From Planctomycetaceae bacterium (lineage in GTDB: Bacteria > Planctomycetota > Planctomycetia > Pirellulales > Pirellulaceae), in assembly GCA_002723275.1 (NCBI GenBank), contig PBNZ01000043.1:212109-276108 (forward strand): DNA of 64,000 bases, in the 5' to 3' direction. Of the stretch, positions 8,532 to 18,515 are shown in pieces; the stretch's first letter is position 1; every line of letters begins with the position of its first letter. The position numbers were made by a program, and so were the translations under genes. The notes beneath the pieces are model-generated. The model had not been told where the DNA came from. It saw only the letters and a list, made by a program, of their open reading frames with translations, and did not search any database.

Positions 8532-10292
8532 ATGTCGCAAGAGCAATACCGCGAATTAACGGTAGCTGCCGTCGTCCTTGGAATTATCCAAGGCATCATT
8601 CTGAACGTCGCGTTCGTGTATGCTGCCTTGAAGCTCGGCTTCTCGATTGGTGGCTCAACCGTAGCGGCAATCATGGGATATGCCATTCTGCGAGGGGTCA
8701 TGCGGAAGGGCACGATGGTTGAGAACAATATCAACCAGACGATCGCCTCGGGAATGAATACGGCCGGCACCGGAATTGTCTTTACCGTACCCGCATTATT
8801 TTTGCTGCAAGCGAGCCAGGCTGCTCAAGGCAACGATTCTCTTCAATTCAGCTTTCTTCCATTGGCGATTGCCGGCATAGCAGGCGCGATCCTGGGTGTT
8901 GTGGTAATCATTCCGCTCCGTAAGCAGATGATTGAATTGGACCGTTTGCGGTTTCCATCTGGGGTGGCCACCGCCACCATCATTCGAGCGGGTTCGACCG
9001 GTCTGGATAAGGCCATCCTACTGGGTGCTGGAGTCCTAATCAGCGTTATCTGGAAACTGCTGCTTGAGTCGGGCTGGCTCAACTCCCCGACGATGGTCGC
9101 CAACTGGGGATTCGGGATTCAATCGGAGGAACTTCATTTCGGGTTCGGTATCATTCCGGATTATTGTGCGCCGGTCGTCTATTTATCGTTGATGAACATG
9201 GCCGCTGGGATGCTTGCCGGTCGAGGTGGAATTCCATTCTTTCTGGGCGGAGCCATTGCCTGGTGGGTCATCTCACCTGCAACGGTCGGGCTTGGCTGGG
9301 CTCCAGCCACTGAGCAAGGCATCACACTCATCGGCGGCCAAATGCTTCGTCCGATCGGCATCGGAGTCATCATTGGCGGAGCATTGATGGGCGTGGTCAT
9401 GTCCATCCCGGCCATCCGAGCAGCCTTTGCAACCTTGGCGAGCGCCACCAAAACGGCCGGCGTAGGTGGACGTCGCAGCGATGAAATGAGCATGTGGACT
9501 ATCGCCTGGGGTACCGGTGCCGCGATCCTGCTGTTCTTTCTCGCGTCGCGTATGACAGAAGGCGTCACCACCGGTCAGGCGATCATTTCGGCAATCGTCG
9601 GCACCTTGTGGTTAGGTTTAGCCGCTCTGATCGTGGCTCAGGCAACCGGTCTGACAGACATCTCGCCCATGTCAGGGATGGCTTTGATTTCGGTGACGCT
9701 AATGATGTTTTTGCTCAATAAAAACGTCGCTGCCGCGATGGTTGTCGGAGTTGCCGTCTGCGTGGCAATCGGTCAAGGCGCGGACATGATGCAGGATCTC
9801 AAAACCGGATTCATGATCGGTGCTCGACCGATCAAGCAACAGATCGTGCAATTTGCAACTACCTGGATCGGCGCGATCATCGCGTTGGTCGTTGTCTATG
9901 TTCTCTGGGCAGGAGGCGAAGGAGATCAAAACGGATTCGGCCCCGGCACTGCCCTCCCCGCGCCACAAGGCGGCGCGCTGATGGGTATCCTGGAAGCAGT
10001 CAGTCAAGGTGATGTACCGCTCGGCAAATACGTCGCGGGCAGTGCGATCGGTGCCGTACTCGGCGCAGCCCCACTTTCCGGAATGGGTGTCCTGGTTGGC
10101 TTGGCGATGTACCTTCCGTTTTCAATCACCTTGGGTTACGGCCTTGGCTGCTTTACTCAGATGATCGTCCAACGAATCAAAGGTAGTACCTTCTGCGAAG
10201 AAAAACTCGTCCCACTGGCTGCTGGTTTGATCGTGGGCGAAGCATTGACCGGCGTCATTCTGACGGCCATTAAGATCTACTCAAACAAATAA
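8532..10292 (+). CDS. OPT/YSL family oligopeptide transporter
   Basis: A polytopic inner-membrane protein of about 586 residues with roughly 14-16 hydrophobic segments, of the oligopeptide transporter (OPT) family, which moves peptides or metal chelates by proton symport. Family marks are the opening RELTVAAVVLGIIQGIILN, NINQTIASGMNTAGTG, the GLDKAILLG segment and the repeated glycine-rich helices. Translation from a GTG at 8454 would add 26 residues without family likeness; the ATG at 8532 directly before SQEQYRELT is preferred. A two-TM protein of unknown role starts 22 bases downstream and may be an accessory subunit. The substrate cannot be read from sequence. Confidence 0.9.
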   Translation: MSQEQYRELTVAAVVLGIIQGIILNVAFVYAALKLGFSIGGSTVAAIMGYAILRGVMRKGTMVENNINQTIASGMNTAGTGIVFTVPALFLLQASQAAQGNDSLQFSFLPLAIAGIAGAILGVVVIIPLRKQMIELDRLRFPSGVATATIIRAGSTGLDKAILLGAGVLISVIWKLLLESGWLNSPTMVANWGFGIQSEELHFGFGIIPDYCAPVVYLSLMNMAAGMLAGRGGIPFFLGGAIAWWVISPATVGLGWAPATEQGITLIGGQMLRPIGIGVIIGGALMGVVMSIPAIRAAFATLASATKTAGVGGRRSDEMSMWTIAWGTGAAILLFFLASRMTEGVTTGQAIISAIVGTLWLGLAALIVAQATGLTDISPMSGMALISVTLMMFLLNKNVAAAMVVGVAVCVAIGQGADMMQDLKTGFMIGARPIKQQIVQFATTWIGAIIALVVVYVLWAGGEGDQNGFGPGTALPAPQGGALMGILEAVSQGDVPLGKYVAGSAIGAVLGAAPLSGMGVLVGLAMYLPFSITLGYGLGCFTQMIVQRIKGSTFCEEKLVPLAAGLIVGEALTGVILTAIKIYSNK

Positions 10293-10314
10293 CTGGAACG
10301 TTGGACCTCGAGTC

Positions 10315-10854
10315 ATGTTGAAACCCACCGCCATTCTGATCCTGTTGATCGGTGTCGTAATTGCGGCAACCGCGGCAATGCAGATGCCGGCTCCAGAACA
10401 AACATTTGCTTCCTCAGCTCGGTTCATCGTGCTCGGTGTTCTCGTCGCTATCGCCGGAGTCGCTCTGTGGCACGGCAGTCTTTATCAGGAACGAAAAGGG
10501 AGTCGGAAGACAACGTCCGCTCGCTCCGATCCATTCACCTTACTGCGGGAAATCAAGAGCCCGCTACTGAGTTTGCAGGCGACAGCCCCCAATCAGTCAA
10601 CCGACCAGCTCTCAGCGGCGGTTGAGGCGCTGATCCAAAGCTATGTCCTCCCCTTTTCCGAAGTACGGCATCGAATCGTGGAACAGCTTGGAATGCGGCG
10701 TGGAGCCGAGATCCTGGTCGATTTTGCCATTGTCGAGCGCATGCTCAATCGTGCCTGGTCGGCCGCCAGTGACGAATCCCATTCGGAGGCCATTGCGTCA
10801 ATTAACGAAGCAACAGCTGCTTTTAATGTGGTCAGCCGTGCCCTGGACGCTTGA
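10315..10854 (+). CDS. Hypothetical protein with two N-terminal TM segments
   Basis: The 179-residue product has hydrophobic segments at about residues 5-22 and 37-54, then a soluble helical part. In it, EVRHRIVEQLGMRRGAEILVDFAIVERMLNRAWSAASD looks like an amphipathic helical bundle. I do not recognise the family. The gene follows the OPT transporter by 22 bases on the same strand, so co-transcription is likely and a role linked to that transporter is a reasonable guess. No catalytic motif is visible. Confidence 0.72.
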   Translation: MLKPTAILILLIGVVIAATAAMQMPAPEQTFASSARFIVLGVLVAIAGVALWHGSLYQERKGSRKTTSARSDPFTLLREIKSPLLSLQATAPNQSTDQLSAAVEALIQSYVLPFSEVRHRIVEQLGMRRGAEILVDFAIVERMLNRAWSAASDESHSEAIASINEATAAFNVVSRALDA

Positions 10855-11282
10855 TACGATCTCTTCTCGATTGATCGTTTCACCAGCAAGATTCGCCGGC
10901 TTTTCGCGATGGAAATATAGAAATCGCACCACCACTCGATTGGGACTTTCATTTTTCTTGACAATCTGGACGATCAGCGTCGTTTTGTCAGATTTAGGAT
11001 TTATAGTTCCAACGGCCTGCGCCGTAGCCTACAATGAGCCCAACTTGAGTTTGGTTCGCAGATGCGTTGAGGCGAGTTCACTGATTCAAAGTGGACACTT
11101 CGCCCCAACAATCAAAAGAACCGAGATTCAAAACTGGGTCAAAGATCGTCGGGTTTCCAATCACGTTCTGTGCGACGATCACTGACTCGGACAAAGACGT
11201 TTCTGCGTCGAAGGAAGACGACAACAAAGACGTTTACCGCTGCGCGGCTGCAACATGACTTATCGAAGGAGCAGGTTCGCCG
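10855..11282. other. Intergenic region before the ArsR-type gene
   Basis: I find no convincing gene here. A 12-base direct repeat ACAAAGACGTTT occurs at 11191-11202 and 11224-11235, spaced 33 bases start to start, 48 bases before the regulator's ATG. It could be an operator or chance. A possible SD (GAAGGAGCAGG, about 11265-11275) precedes the regulator. Confidence 0.4.
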
Positions 11283-11666
11283 ATGAATGACTGGACGACA
11301 AATAATGCGCTCGCGACACCGCGTGTTGCCGAATCAACCGTTTCCGTCTCCGAAGAAATTCAACCCAAGCCATCCCAGGACACGGCTTCTTTGGGGCTGA
11401 AAGATCTCGCAAATTCGTTTCGCCTGCTGGCCGATGAAACGAGACTGAGGGTCTTGAATTTGCTTGTCGAATTCGATGAATTGCACGTCCGTGCCCTGTG
11501 CGAGTTACTGGGTCAAAGCCAACCGGCAGTCAGCCATCATTTGGGATTATTGCGATCGGCCGGCCTGGTCCGAGTTCGCCGAGACGGCAAACACAACTTC
11601 TACAGCACGGTTCCAGAGAAACTGGAATCCGTCATCGAACTCGCTCGTCATAATGTAATGCCATGA
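11283..11666 (+). CDS. ArsR/SmtB family transcriptional regulator
   Basis: A 127-residue winged-helix repressor of the ArsR family. After a 37-residue polar N-terminal extension come the family sequence FRLLADETRLRVLNLL (about residues 48-63), LHVRALCELLGQSQPAVSHHLGLLRSAGLV (recognition helix SQPAVSHHL) and the wing VRRDGKHNFYSTV. I see none of the usual metal-site cysteines (no CxC before the recognition helix), so it may sense something other than arsenic or cadmium, or nothing. No obvious target operon is adjacent. ATG with an upstream GGAGCAGG is the chosen start. Confidence 0.9.
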   Translation: MNDWTTNNALATPRVAESTVSVSEEIQPKPSQDTASLGLKDLANSFRLLADETRLRVLNLLVEFDELHVRALCELLGQSQPAVSHHLGLLRSAGLVRVRRDGKHNFYSTVPEKLESVIELARHNVMP

Positions 11667-12204
11667 CATCGAGTCGGTCCGACTGATGATGCGGGAACCG
11701 AAATGTTGGACACGAGCCTGTGCACATTTCATCGGCGTCCAGAACGACGGCGATGAAACAACGGAGCGTATTTGTTGCGAATCGTATCCCGACGGAATTC
11801 CGAACGAGATCGCGCATGGCAACGACCAACATCTAGAGCTGAGAGGCGACGAGGTAAGAGATCTCGTATTCGTGGAATCGGATTCAGTAGAGAACGAGTA
11901 ATCATCTGCCAACGCATCAGCCGCTCATTAAAATGATGAGCCAATGGTCTGATCATCTGTAACTCGGTGTCAACGGAGGCTAAGCCGAACGATCGAGCTG
12001 CGAAAATCGCCAAAACCACGATGGCAAACCCAAGATGACAGGTTGTTTCATGAATCTGTCGATTCGCACCTTGCAGGTTGTTCCAAATGCTATGATTAAT
12101 CGTAGCAGCGGTTTAGTCCCCCGCGGGACGGGTCACAAACCGTTGATTTTTTCGGCGTTTTCTCACAGAAACTGCCGAAGGCATATTCTGGAGGCAACCG
12201 TGCG
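11667..12204. other. Intergenic region, no supported gene
   Basis: About 540 bases between the ArsR-type gene and the acyltransferase gene. Short open frames occur on both strands but none shows domain-like sequence or a good ribosome site. The last 15 bases hold the SD of the next gene (GGAGG, 12190-12194). Confidence 0.5.
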
Positions 12205-12819
12205 ATGTATCGAACCGACTGGAAAACCTGGTATCTGCCCATGAATCGAAAGGTGCGAAAAAAACTTGGTGGCGTCAGTTGGTTCAGAAACCTGGTACGA
12301 GCGTTGCGTCAACGTTATGTCCGTTTGAAGTATCGCATCCCCCACGTTCATCCGACGGCATCCTTGTATCCCCGGCAGCAGTTTCTCTCGGCCGACCTGG
12401 TGGCTCACGAATACACCTTTTTGGCTCAAAACTGCCACGTAGGAGCGAACGTCGAATTAGGACGTTATGTCATGCTTGGGCCAAGCGTCCTGATTGTTGG
12501 AGGCGACCATGAAATCAATCGCCCAGGTATCCCGATGATTTTTGCGGGTCGTTCTGAGGTCGCCACGAAGACGATTGTCGAAGCCGACGTTTGGATTGGT
12601 GCAAATGCGATCGTCATGGCGGGCGTGCGAATTGGACGAGGTTCGGTCGTGGCAGCCGGAGCAGTCGTCACGAAAGACATCGAGCCCTATTCCATTGTCG
12701 CAGGCGTTCCTGCCAAGAAGATCAAAGATCGGTTCGACACGGAAGAGGAACGTCGTCGCCACGACGAGATGTTGGATCAACCGCCGGAATCTGGCGAAGT
12801 GTGCACTTTACGCGCGTGA
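12205..12819 (+). CDS. Left-handed beta-helix acyltransferase (hexapeptide repeat)
   Basis: An acetyl- or acyltransferase of the LbetaH superfamily, 204 residues. A basic N-terminus (RKVRKKLGG...RALRQRYVRLKYR) precedes hexapeptide repeats from about residue 50 on (VHPTASLYP, VGANVELGRYVMLGPS). The catalytic-type His lies in VGGDHEI, and the typical end of this group is VWIGANAIVMAGVRIG...GAVVTKDIEPYSIVAGVPAKKI. It resembles sugar O-acetyltransferases of the WbbJ/CapG kind. It faces a glycosyltransferase gene tail to tail, which suggests surface-glycan work. SD GGAGG (12190-12194) supports ATG 12205. Confidence 0.88.
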   Translation: MYRTDWKTWYLPMNRKVRKKLGGVSWFRNLVRALRQRYVRLKYRIPHVHPTASLYPRQQFLSADLVAHEYTFLAQNCHVGANVELGRYVMLGPSVLIVGGDHEINRPGIPMIFAGRSEVATKTIVEADVWIGANAIVMAGVRIGRGSVVAAGAVVTKDIEPYSIVAGVPAKKIKDRFDTEEERRRHDEMLDQPPESGEVCTLRA

Positions 12820-12847
12820 AATCAACGCGAGCGACTCCACGACTCAA

Positions 12848-14062
12848 CTAATCCGCATCGAAGGATTGGATTGTTGGAAGCGGTAACTCCCTGGTCCCCG
12901 TTGCTGCATAGCCGATCGCATCGACAACGTTGGCAGTGTAAGTGTCGACATTATGTTCCTTGAGAATAACGTTTCTGGCATTTTCCTTCATGATGGCCAA
13001 AGTGGCAGGCTGGCCCAAGAGCGTCTTCAATTTTTCGACGAGGGCCGATACCACGACCTCGTCATCATTAGACGAAATCCGGAAGCCGCTTTCTCCGTTT
13101 CGGACCAGGTCGACTTCACAACCGTCTCCCAATCCACAGAGCACGGGAAGCCCGTGTGCCAGCGCCTCGCTAACGGCCAAACCGCCGAGTCCGGGTAAGA
13201 CAAAAACGTCAGCAATCTCGAAATAATCTGAGACTTGTTCGACGACCTGACCCGCGAACAATGTTTGCTCTGCAATCGCCTGTTCGGCGGCTAGTTGCTG
13301 CAAACGGGAACGATCGGGACCATCACCGACAATGACGAGTCTCGCATCAGGATACTCATCTCGGAGGCTGCGATAAGCGTGCAGTAATCGATCAATCTTC
13401 TTACTCCGAACTAAGGCACCCACGAAGAGAATCGTTGTTGTTTGATCGGTTATTCCAATTTGCTCACGCAAGGCGGCAACCGACGATTGGCGTGATTCAA
13501 TGTCCGCGAAGACACGTTCGGTATCGACACAATTCACCGCACGAAAGCAGCGTTCGTCGGGATAACCCATCCGCTGAAAATAACGCAGCGCGACGCTACT
13601 ATATCCCAGGTAAACGGACGCCCTTCGCTCTTGCCATTGCATCATTGCACGAAAGATACGGCTCGGTAATGACAACTGGCGTTTGCCTTGCAATTCGCCG
13701 AGAGTCCACCAGACAACCGGCGTTCGCGTCAGCATGGCGTAGGCCAAGACAAAGAAGTTTGTGAAGAAGTTACTGCCACCCTCAGACAAAATGACATCCG
13801 GTCGCATCCGCAACAAGGTCACCCAGATCAAGGGATGGCATACCCATTGCACGCCAGATTTTTTGATCGTCCAGTGTTCGACATGCGAAATATCGTCCAG
13901 GTTGTCTCCGTTGGTCACCTTCGTATTCGGAACAGATGAGCCATGAAGAACGGTGAGCTGGATCCTGGGGTGACGGCTCAGCCTTGCGAAAATGGGGACG
14001 CGCCAGTGCTGACAAACGCGGTACGTAACTGCGACCTTAATCGGTTTCTTGGAGTCTTCCAT
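12848..14062 (-). CDS. Glycosyltransferase family 1/4 (GT-B fold)
   Basis: A 404-residue GT-B glycosyltransferase. The N-terminal domain starts KVAVTYRVCQHWRVPIFARL and the nucleotide-sugar domain starts TTILFVGALVRSKKIDRLLHAY (about residues 210-231), followed by RLVIVGDGPDRSRL. The sugar-nucleotide site reads LPGLGGLAVSEALAHGLPVLCG: the second Glu of the family EX7E motif is present, while the first is replaced by Gly. It has no signal peptide and probably acts at the inner face of the membrane on a surface glycan. It is convergent with the acyltransferase gene, 28 bases apart. Donor and acceptor are unknown. Confidence 0.88.
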   Translation of the reverse strand: MEDSKKPIKVAVTYRVCQHWRVPIFARLSRHPRIQLTVLHGSSVPNTKVTNGDNLDDISHVEHWTIKKSGVQWVCHPLIWVTLLRMRPDVILSEGGSNFFTNFFVLAYAMLTRTPVVWWTLGELQGKRQLSLPSRIFRAMMQWQERRASVYLGYSSVALRYFQRMGYPDERCFRAVNCVDTERVFADIESRQSSVAALREQIGITDQTTTILFVGALVRSKKIDRLLHAYRSLRDEYPDARLVIVGDGPDRSRLQQLAAEQAIAEQTLFAGQVVEQVSDYFEIADVFVLPGLGGLAVSEALAHGLPVLCGLGDGCEVDLVRNGESGFRISSNDDEVVVSALVEKLKTLLGQPATLAIMKENARNVILKEHNVDTYTANVVDAIGYAATGTRELPLPTIQSFDAD

Positions 14063-14430
14063 TCCCGAAGTCTAAACCAAATTGAGCGGTAGTGGTTACA
14101 CGAATACGCCCGGAAACGGGCGGCTACATCAAGTTCATGAAAGTCTCTGGACGGCGGGACGGACCGCCATTTTGATCATTCACAAGACAAGTCTAGTTCA
14201 TACGTTAAGAGATGAATTCGTTAACGCCACGTGAGTTGTACCGCTAGCTACCCATCGTGCTCCGAGCACGTCGCGATTCGATGCTCCCAAAGACATTCTC
14301 ATTGCCTTCTTTTCCAAACGCTGGCTTGAGCGATCAAAACCGGGATTGGATCCAAGCCCGGGGGGCGAATCTGTCGGCTTGCTTCGCTAAAATCGAAACG
14401 ATACTCCCGCACGCAAGTCCATCTAGTTCC

Positions 14431-14931
14431 ATGAATGAATTCGTCCATCAACGCCACAAGCCACCCTCCGAGCTCGACCGGGCTCGCGAGTTAGTGCTGG
14501 CGGTACCGCAGCTTCGGAGCAATGTGAATCTGGCCAGGATTATACGTACCGCGGGTTGCTGCGGAATTAACCGTGTGATCACCAGCAGTAACCAGCGGAT
14601 CGATGCTAAGGTCGCACGTGACTCGCTCGAACACATCACGGTCGAACGCCGCCGCAGTCTCGCGCCGGTGTTACGGGAGTTATCCAGTGAGGGATACTCA
14701 ATCGTAGGACTTGAGCAGAGTAGTGGCTCTCGCAACCTGCATGAATTCGAATTCGATCGTCGCAGCGTCCTGGTGATTGGGCACGAACGAGACGGGATTC
14801 GCGAGGAATTACTCGGCAATCTGGACCAGGTCGTCGAGATCCCCGTCTATGGCATGCCTTACAGCTACAACGTGGCGACCGCCACATCGATGGCTCTTTA
14901 CGAATATTGTCGTCAATTTCCGCGAGGTTGA
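14431..14931 (+). CDS. TrmH/SpoU-family RNA 2'-O-methyltransferase
   Basis: A SAM-dependent ribose methyltransferase with the trefoil-knot SPOUT fold. Motif 1 is SNVNLARIIRTAGCCGI (about residues 30-46), motif 2 SVLVIGHERDGIREELL and motif 3 IPVYGMPYSYNVATATSMALYEY, which contains the knot Asn. The ATG at 14431 gives 166 residues, the usual size for the domain. The frame stays open upstream to a GTG at 14257, but those 58 residues are low in family likeness and I see no SD for either start. The target RNA (tRNA or 23S rRNA) cannot be chosen from sequence. Confidence 0.85.
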   Translation: MNEFVHQRHKPPSELDRARELVLAVPQLRSNVNLARIIRTAGCCGINRVITSSNQRIDAKVARDSLEHITVERRRSLAPVLRELSSEGYSIVGLEQSSGSRNLHEFEFDRRSVLVIGHERDGIREELLGNLDQVVEIPVYGMPYSYNVATATSMALYEYCRQFPRG

Positions 14932-15236
14932 GCGTCGGAACGACTTTGCGAAAGAAGCCTGAGCGGGCGGCTCGAATTCGGAAAAAACACCCCTCTACCA
15001 CGGTGATTTTGGTGTCTTGCCGAAGCGTAGCACCATGGCCTAGAATGTCGGGTTTGCCATGTTCCCGTGACAACGACCGAGTGTCTCGCGGACGTTTCGC
15101 ATGAGGCTAATGTCGTTTCCAAACGACCGGATCCGCTGCGACTGAAGGAACATCCATATTTTGTCGGGGCTGCCCCAAGGGGTACCCTACAGGTGAGAGA
15201 CGATTGATCGTCACTTCCAATTGAAGGGGAAACAAC
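14932..15236. other. Intergenic region before purA
   Basis: No gene seen in these 305 bases. GAAGGGGAAAC at about 15222-15232 is the probable ribosome site of purA. There is no clear terminator for the methyltransferase gene. Confidence 0.5.
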
Positions 15237-16565
15237 GTGCCAGGCACCTGCGTGATCGGATTGCAGTGGGGTGATGAAGCCAAGGGCAAGCTGGTCGATC
15301 TGCTGACAGCAGACTTTGATTGGGTTGTCCGATATCAAGGCGGTGCCAACGCCGGGCATACGGTGGTGGTCGGTGAGGACACCTACAAACTGCATCACAT
15401 CCCGAGCGGCATTCTCTCCACCGAGGCAAAGAACCTGATTACACCGGGTGTGGTTCTGAACCCACCGACGATCCTGAAGGAGATCGAGTCGCTGACCTCT
15501 CGTAACATTCGGGTCGCGGAAAACCTTTTGATCAGCGATCGAGTCCATCTCGTGCTGCCCTGGCACTTGGAAGAAGATCGCATCCTGAACAAGGCAGTGG
15601 TTGACGGTGAGAACATTGGAACGACACTGCGGGGCATCGGCCCCTGCTACCGCGACAAAGTGGGGCGAACTTATGCAGTGCGAGTTGGCGACATGTATCG
15701 CCCGGACTTTCGTGAAAAAATCGAACGAACAACCGCTGCAAAACAGAATTTGCTAGGCAGCATCGATCCGAGCTATGCCTTGCAATTGAACGCAGACGAA
15801 ATCTACCAAGAGTATTCGGGGTACGCCGAGAAGCTCAAGCCACATGTCGCAGATACGACGGCGATGTTGCTCGATGCTGTCGATGCCGATGCTCGCATCC
15901 TTTTTGAGGGAGCTCAGGGAGCTCTGCTCGACATCGACCATGGTACCTTTCCGTTCGTCACGAGCAGTAACAGTTCCGGAGTTGGCGTTGCGGCGGGTTC
16001 TGGAGTTCCACCACGTTGCATCACACGTGTCATTGGCGTCATCAAGGCGTACAGCACTCGCGTCGGCGGCGGTCCATTCCCAACAGAGCAGGACAACGAA
16101 ACGGGTCAGCATATACGCGACCTTGGCAATGAGTATGGCACCACAACGGGTCGGCCACGACGTTGTGGCTGGTTTGATGCGGTCGCCGTTCGTTACACGG
16201 CTCGCCTCAGTGGCGTTGATATGTTGTCGCTGATGATGCTGGATGTGCTGAGTGAACTTGAGGAGATTCAGATTTGCGTGGCTTATGAAATCAACGGCCA
16301 AAGGGTAACCGATTTCCCGAGCCATCCGGACGATTTACGACAAGCCAAACCGATCTACGAAACGCTGGCTGGCTGGCAAACGGATGTGACGAAGATTGAT
16401 CGAGCCGAAGATTTGCCGGAAAATGCCATCGCTTATATGAACCGCATCTCAGAACTTGTGGGGCGTCCCGTTGGCGTCGCATCGGTCGGCCCCGACCGCG
16501 CCCAGACAATGTTTCTCGACGAAGAACTCGCACAAACCTATGGGAATTCGGCTTCGAGCCGTTAA
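15237..16565 (+). CDS. purA: Adenylosuccinate synthetase
   Basis: This GTP-dependent enzyme joins aspartate to IMP, the first committed step to AMP. The N-terminal P-loop reads QWGDEAKGK (residues 10-18), with the catalytic-type Asp13 and the His in NAGHTVV (about residue 41). Further marks are [34 protein letters not shown] and [13 protein letters not shown]. The usual glycine between Glu and Lys of the P-loop is Ala here. Length (442) is normal. GTG is the start, with a purine-rich GAAGGGGAAAC upstream. uppS follows after 68 bases, possibly from its own promoter. Confidence 0.96.
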   Translation: MPGTCVIGLQWGDEAKGKLVDLLTADFDWVVRYQGGANAGHTVVVGEDTYKLHHIPSGILSTEAKNLITPGVVLNPPTILKEIESLTSRNIRVAENLLISDRVHLVLPWHLEEDRILNKAVVDGENIGTTLRGIGPCYRDKVGRTYAVRVGDMYRPDFREKIERTTAAKQNLLGSIDPSYALQLNADEIYQEYSGYAEKLKPHVADTTAMLLDAVDADARILFEGAQGALLDIDHGTFPFVTSSNSSGVGVAAGSGVPPRCITRVIGVIKAYSTRVGGGPFPTEQDNETGQHIRDLGNEYGTTTGRPRRCGWFDAVAVRYTARLSGVDMLSLMMLDVLSELEEIQICVAYEINGQRVTDFPSHPDDLRQAKPIYETLAGWQTDVTKIDRAEDLPENAIAYMNRISELVGRPVGVASVGPDRAQTMFLDEELAQTYGNSASSR

Positions 16566-16633
16566 CAGCGAACCGAATTTCATCGCTGTTCGTAAACTGT
16601 TCGAGACTAACACAACCCTCGGACAAAAATCAC

Positions 16634-17398
16634 GTGTCATCTTCATCCACCACTACAGAAGCAGCAACGCTCGAGCTCGAACCGGCTCGTCGCCCCAGTC
16701 ACGTTGCCGTCATTATGGATGGGAACGGACGTTGGGCGCAACGGCAGGGTTTACCGCGGATCGAGGGACATCGACGCGGTGTCTCAAGCGTTCGACGCAC
16801 GACGGAAGAATGCGCTAGACTTGGAGTCGACCAACTGACGCTCTATTGCCTGTCAAGCGAGAATTGGAAGCGCCCCCAAAGCGAACTCGACTTCTTGATG
16901 CACTTGCTAGAGCAATACATGATCGAAGAACGAGCTTTGATCATGAAACAGGATATTTCTGTGAGCGTGATCGGTCGCCGCGACGGTATCCCCGACTCGG
17001 TGCTCCAGGAAATCGACAAGACCATCGAAATGAGTGCTTCTAACAGGGGCACTCGACTCTGTCTCGCCATTAACTACGGCGGGCGCTCCGAAATGGTCGA
17101 TGCCGTTCAGAGAATCGCGAAAGATGTCTTCAGTGGCGACATCGACATAGCAAACATCAACGAACAAACGATTTCTGATTACCTTTATACGTCCGGAATG
17201 CCTGACCCCGACCTCCTGATTCGAACCGCAGGGGAGATGCGTGTCAGCAATTTTCTACTGTGGCAAATCAGCTATGCAGAACTTTGGGTCACGTCCAAAT
17301 GTTGGCCCGAATTCGAAATCTCGGATCTCCATCAAGCCATGCGAGATTTTGCCAACCGAGATCGACGCTACGGTGGTCTAAACCCCAAAAAAACGTAG
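16634..17398 (+). CDS. uppS: Isoprenyl (undecaprenyl) diphosphate synthase
   Basis: A cis-prenyltransferase that makes the undecaprenyl diphosphate carrier for cell-envelope glycans. The diagnostic HVAVIMDGNGRWAQ (about residues 23-36) has the catalytic Asp. Then come EGHRRG, LYCLSSENWKRP, LAINYGGRSEMVDA and the C-terminal PDLLIRTAGEMRVSNFLLWQISYAEL. Family members usually read RTxGExRxSNF, matched here. The 254 residues are typical. GTG at 16634 gives a short polar N-terminal extension of about 20 residues. cdsA starts 16 bases after the stop, an arrangement common to this pair in many bacteria. Confidence 0.95.
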   Translation: MSSSSTTTEAATLELEPARRPSHVAVIMDGNGRWAQRQGLPRIEGHRRGVSSVRRTTEECARLGVDQLTLYCLSSENWKRPQSELDFLMHLLEQYMIEERALIMKQDISVSVIGRRDGIPDSVLQEIDKTIEMSASNRGTRLCLAINYGGRSEMVDAVQRIAKDVFSGDIDIANINEQTISDYLYTSGMPDPDLLIRTAGEMRVSNFLLWQISYAELWVTSKCWPEFEISDLHQAMRDFANRDRRYGGLNPKKT

Positions 17399-17414
17399 AG
17401 GCAGGAGGCCCACA

Positions 17415-18314
17415 GTGCTTGGATGGCGTTTATTTTCGGCAGCCGCTCTTATCGTTCCACTGCTTGCCGTCATCTGGCTTGATGACCAATTCAACGCAGG
17501 GCGACCCGGAATCTGGCTCTGCCCGATCGCGGTCATCGTGGGAGTCATGGGCTGCCAAGAGGTCAACTGGTTGCTGAGTCGCAAAGGCCTGGCAGTTTCG
17601 CGAACTCCGAACCTGCTCGCCACATTCAGCGTCCTCTTCGTTTCCTTGGCACCATTGCTTTGGATTGAATATCCTGTTGATTGTGTGATTGGGAAACCAG
17701 GTTGGTCATTGTTGGGCATGGCCTTAGCCGTGGCCATCATTTTTACGGCAGAATTGATTCGATATCGTGAGCCCGGTGAATCGTTAACCCGCTTAGCGAC
17801 CGGACTTTTTGCAACAGTCTATAGCGGATTGCTGCTGAGCTTCCTGATACAGCTCCGCTTTCTGCACGATAGTCGCGTCGGACTCCTCGCGGTCATCGCG
17901 ACAATCTTGATTGTCAAACTTTCCGATTCCGGTGCCTACTTCGTGGGCCGAGCGATTGGGAAAAATAAATTGGCCCCCCATCTCAGCCCCGGCAAGACAA
18001 TCGAGGGTTTCTGTGGGGGTATTCTGTTTGCCATGGGGGGAGCTTGGGCTGTCCATTCCTGGCTACTCCCGACTTTTGCTCCCGACACTTCCATAGGCTC
18101 TCTACTCTGGTTTTTGATTTACGGCGCGACGCTGGCAATCGCTGGAGTTCTCGGCGATCTCTCGGAATCTCTGATGAAACGAGAGGCGGGTGAAAAAGAT
18201 TCGAGTCGTTGGCTCCGTGGCCTGGGTGGAGTGCTAGATGTGATTGATTCGATGCTAAGTACGGCTCCAGTAAGCTTTGCCTGGTGGGCGAGCGGTTTAC
18301 TGGTCGCATCTTAG
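17415..18314 (+). CDS. cdsA: Phosphatidate cytidylyltransferase
   Basis: An integral membrane enzyme converting phosphatidic acid and CTP to CDP-diacylglycerol. About eight hydrophobic segments are visible in 299 residues. Active-site marks are KLSDSGAYFVGRAIGKNKLAP, HLSPGKTIEGF and the C-terminal signature region with DLSESLMKREAGEKDSS and LRGLGGVLDVIDSML. GTG at 17415 has AGGAGG at 17403-17408. It is almost certainly co-transcribed with uppS; the dxr/rseP genes that often follow are absent here. Confidence 0.95.
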   Translation: MLGWRLFSAAALIVPLLAVIWLDDQFNAGRPGIWLCPIAVIVGVMGCQEVNWLLSRKGLAVSRTPNLLATFSVLFVSLAPLLWIEYPVDCVIGKPGWSLLGMALAVAIIFTAELIRYREPGESLTRLATGLFATVYSGLLLSFLIQLRFLHDSRVGLLAVIATILIVKLSDSGAYFVGRAIGKNKLAPHLSPGKTIEGFCGGILFAMGGAWAVHSWLLPTFAPDTSIGSLLWFLIYGATLAIAGVLGDLSESLMKREAGEKDSSRWLRGLGGVLDVIDSMLSTAPVSFAWWASGLLVAS

Positions 18315-18515
18315 GAGGCGAAAACGGGGGACATTTGGCCAACTACGGATGCCAGAGAACCTAAAATCAAGTCCGTAAGTCATTCAATGAAAACAACTTA
18401 CGGCAGTTCAATCGTTTGCGGCTTTTGCTGCTGCATCTTCGAGTAGTATAGTTGTAGGGATTGAAATTAAGGAGGAAAACACGCAGATCAGCTGGTTCGC
18501 TGACTGCGGCTTTTG

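Noticed and set aside
10643-11185. 180-codon + strand frame
   Set aside because: It overlaps the end of a better-supported gene in another phase and shows no domain-like sequence beyond it.
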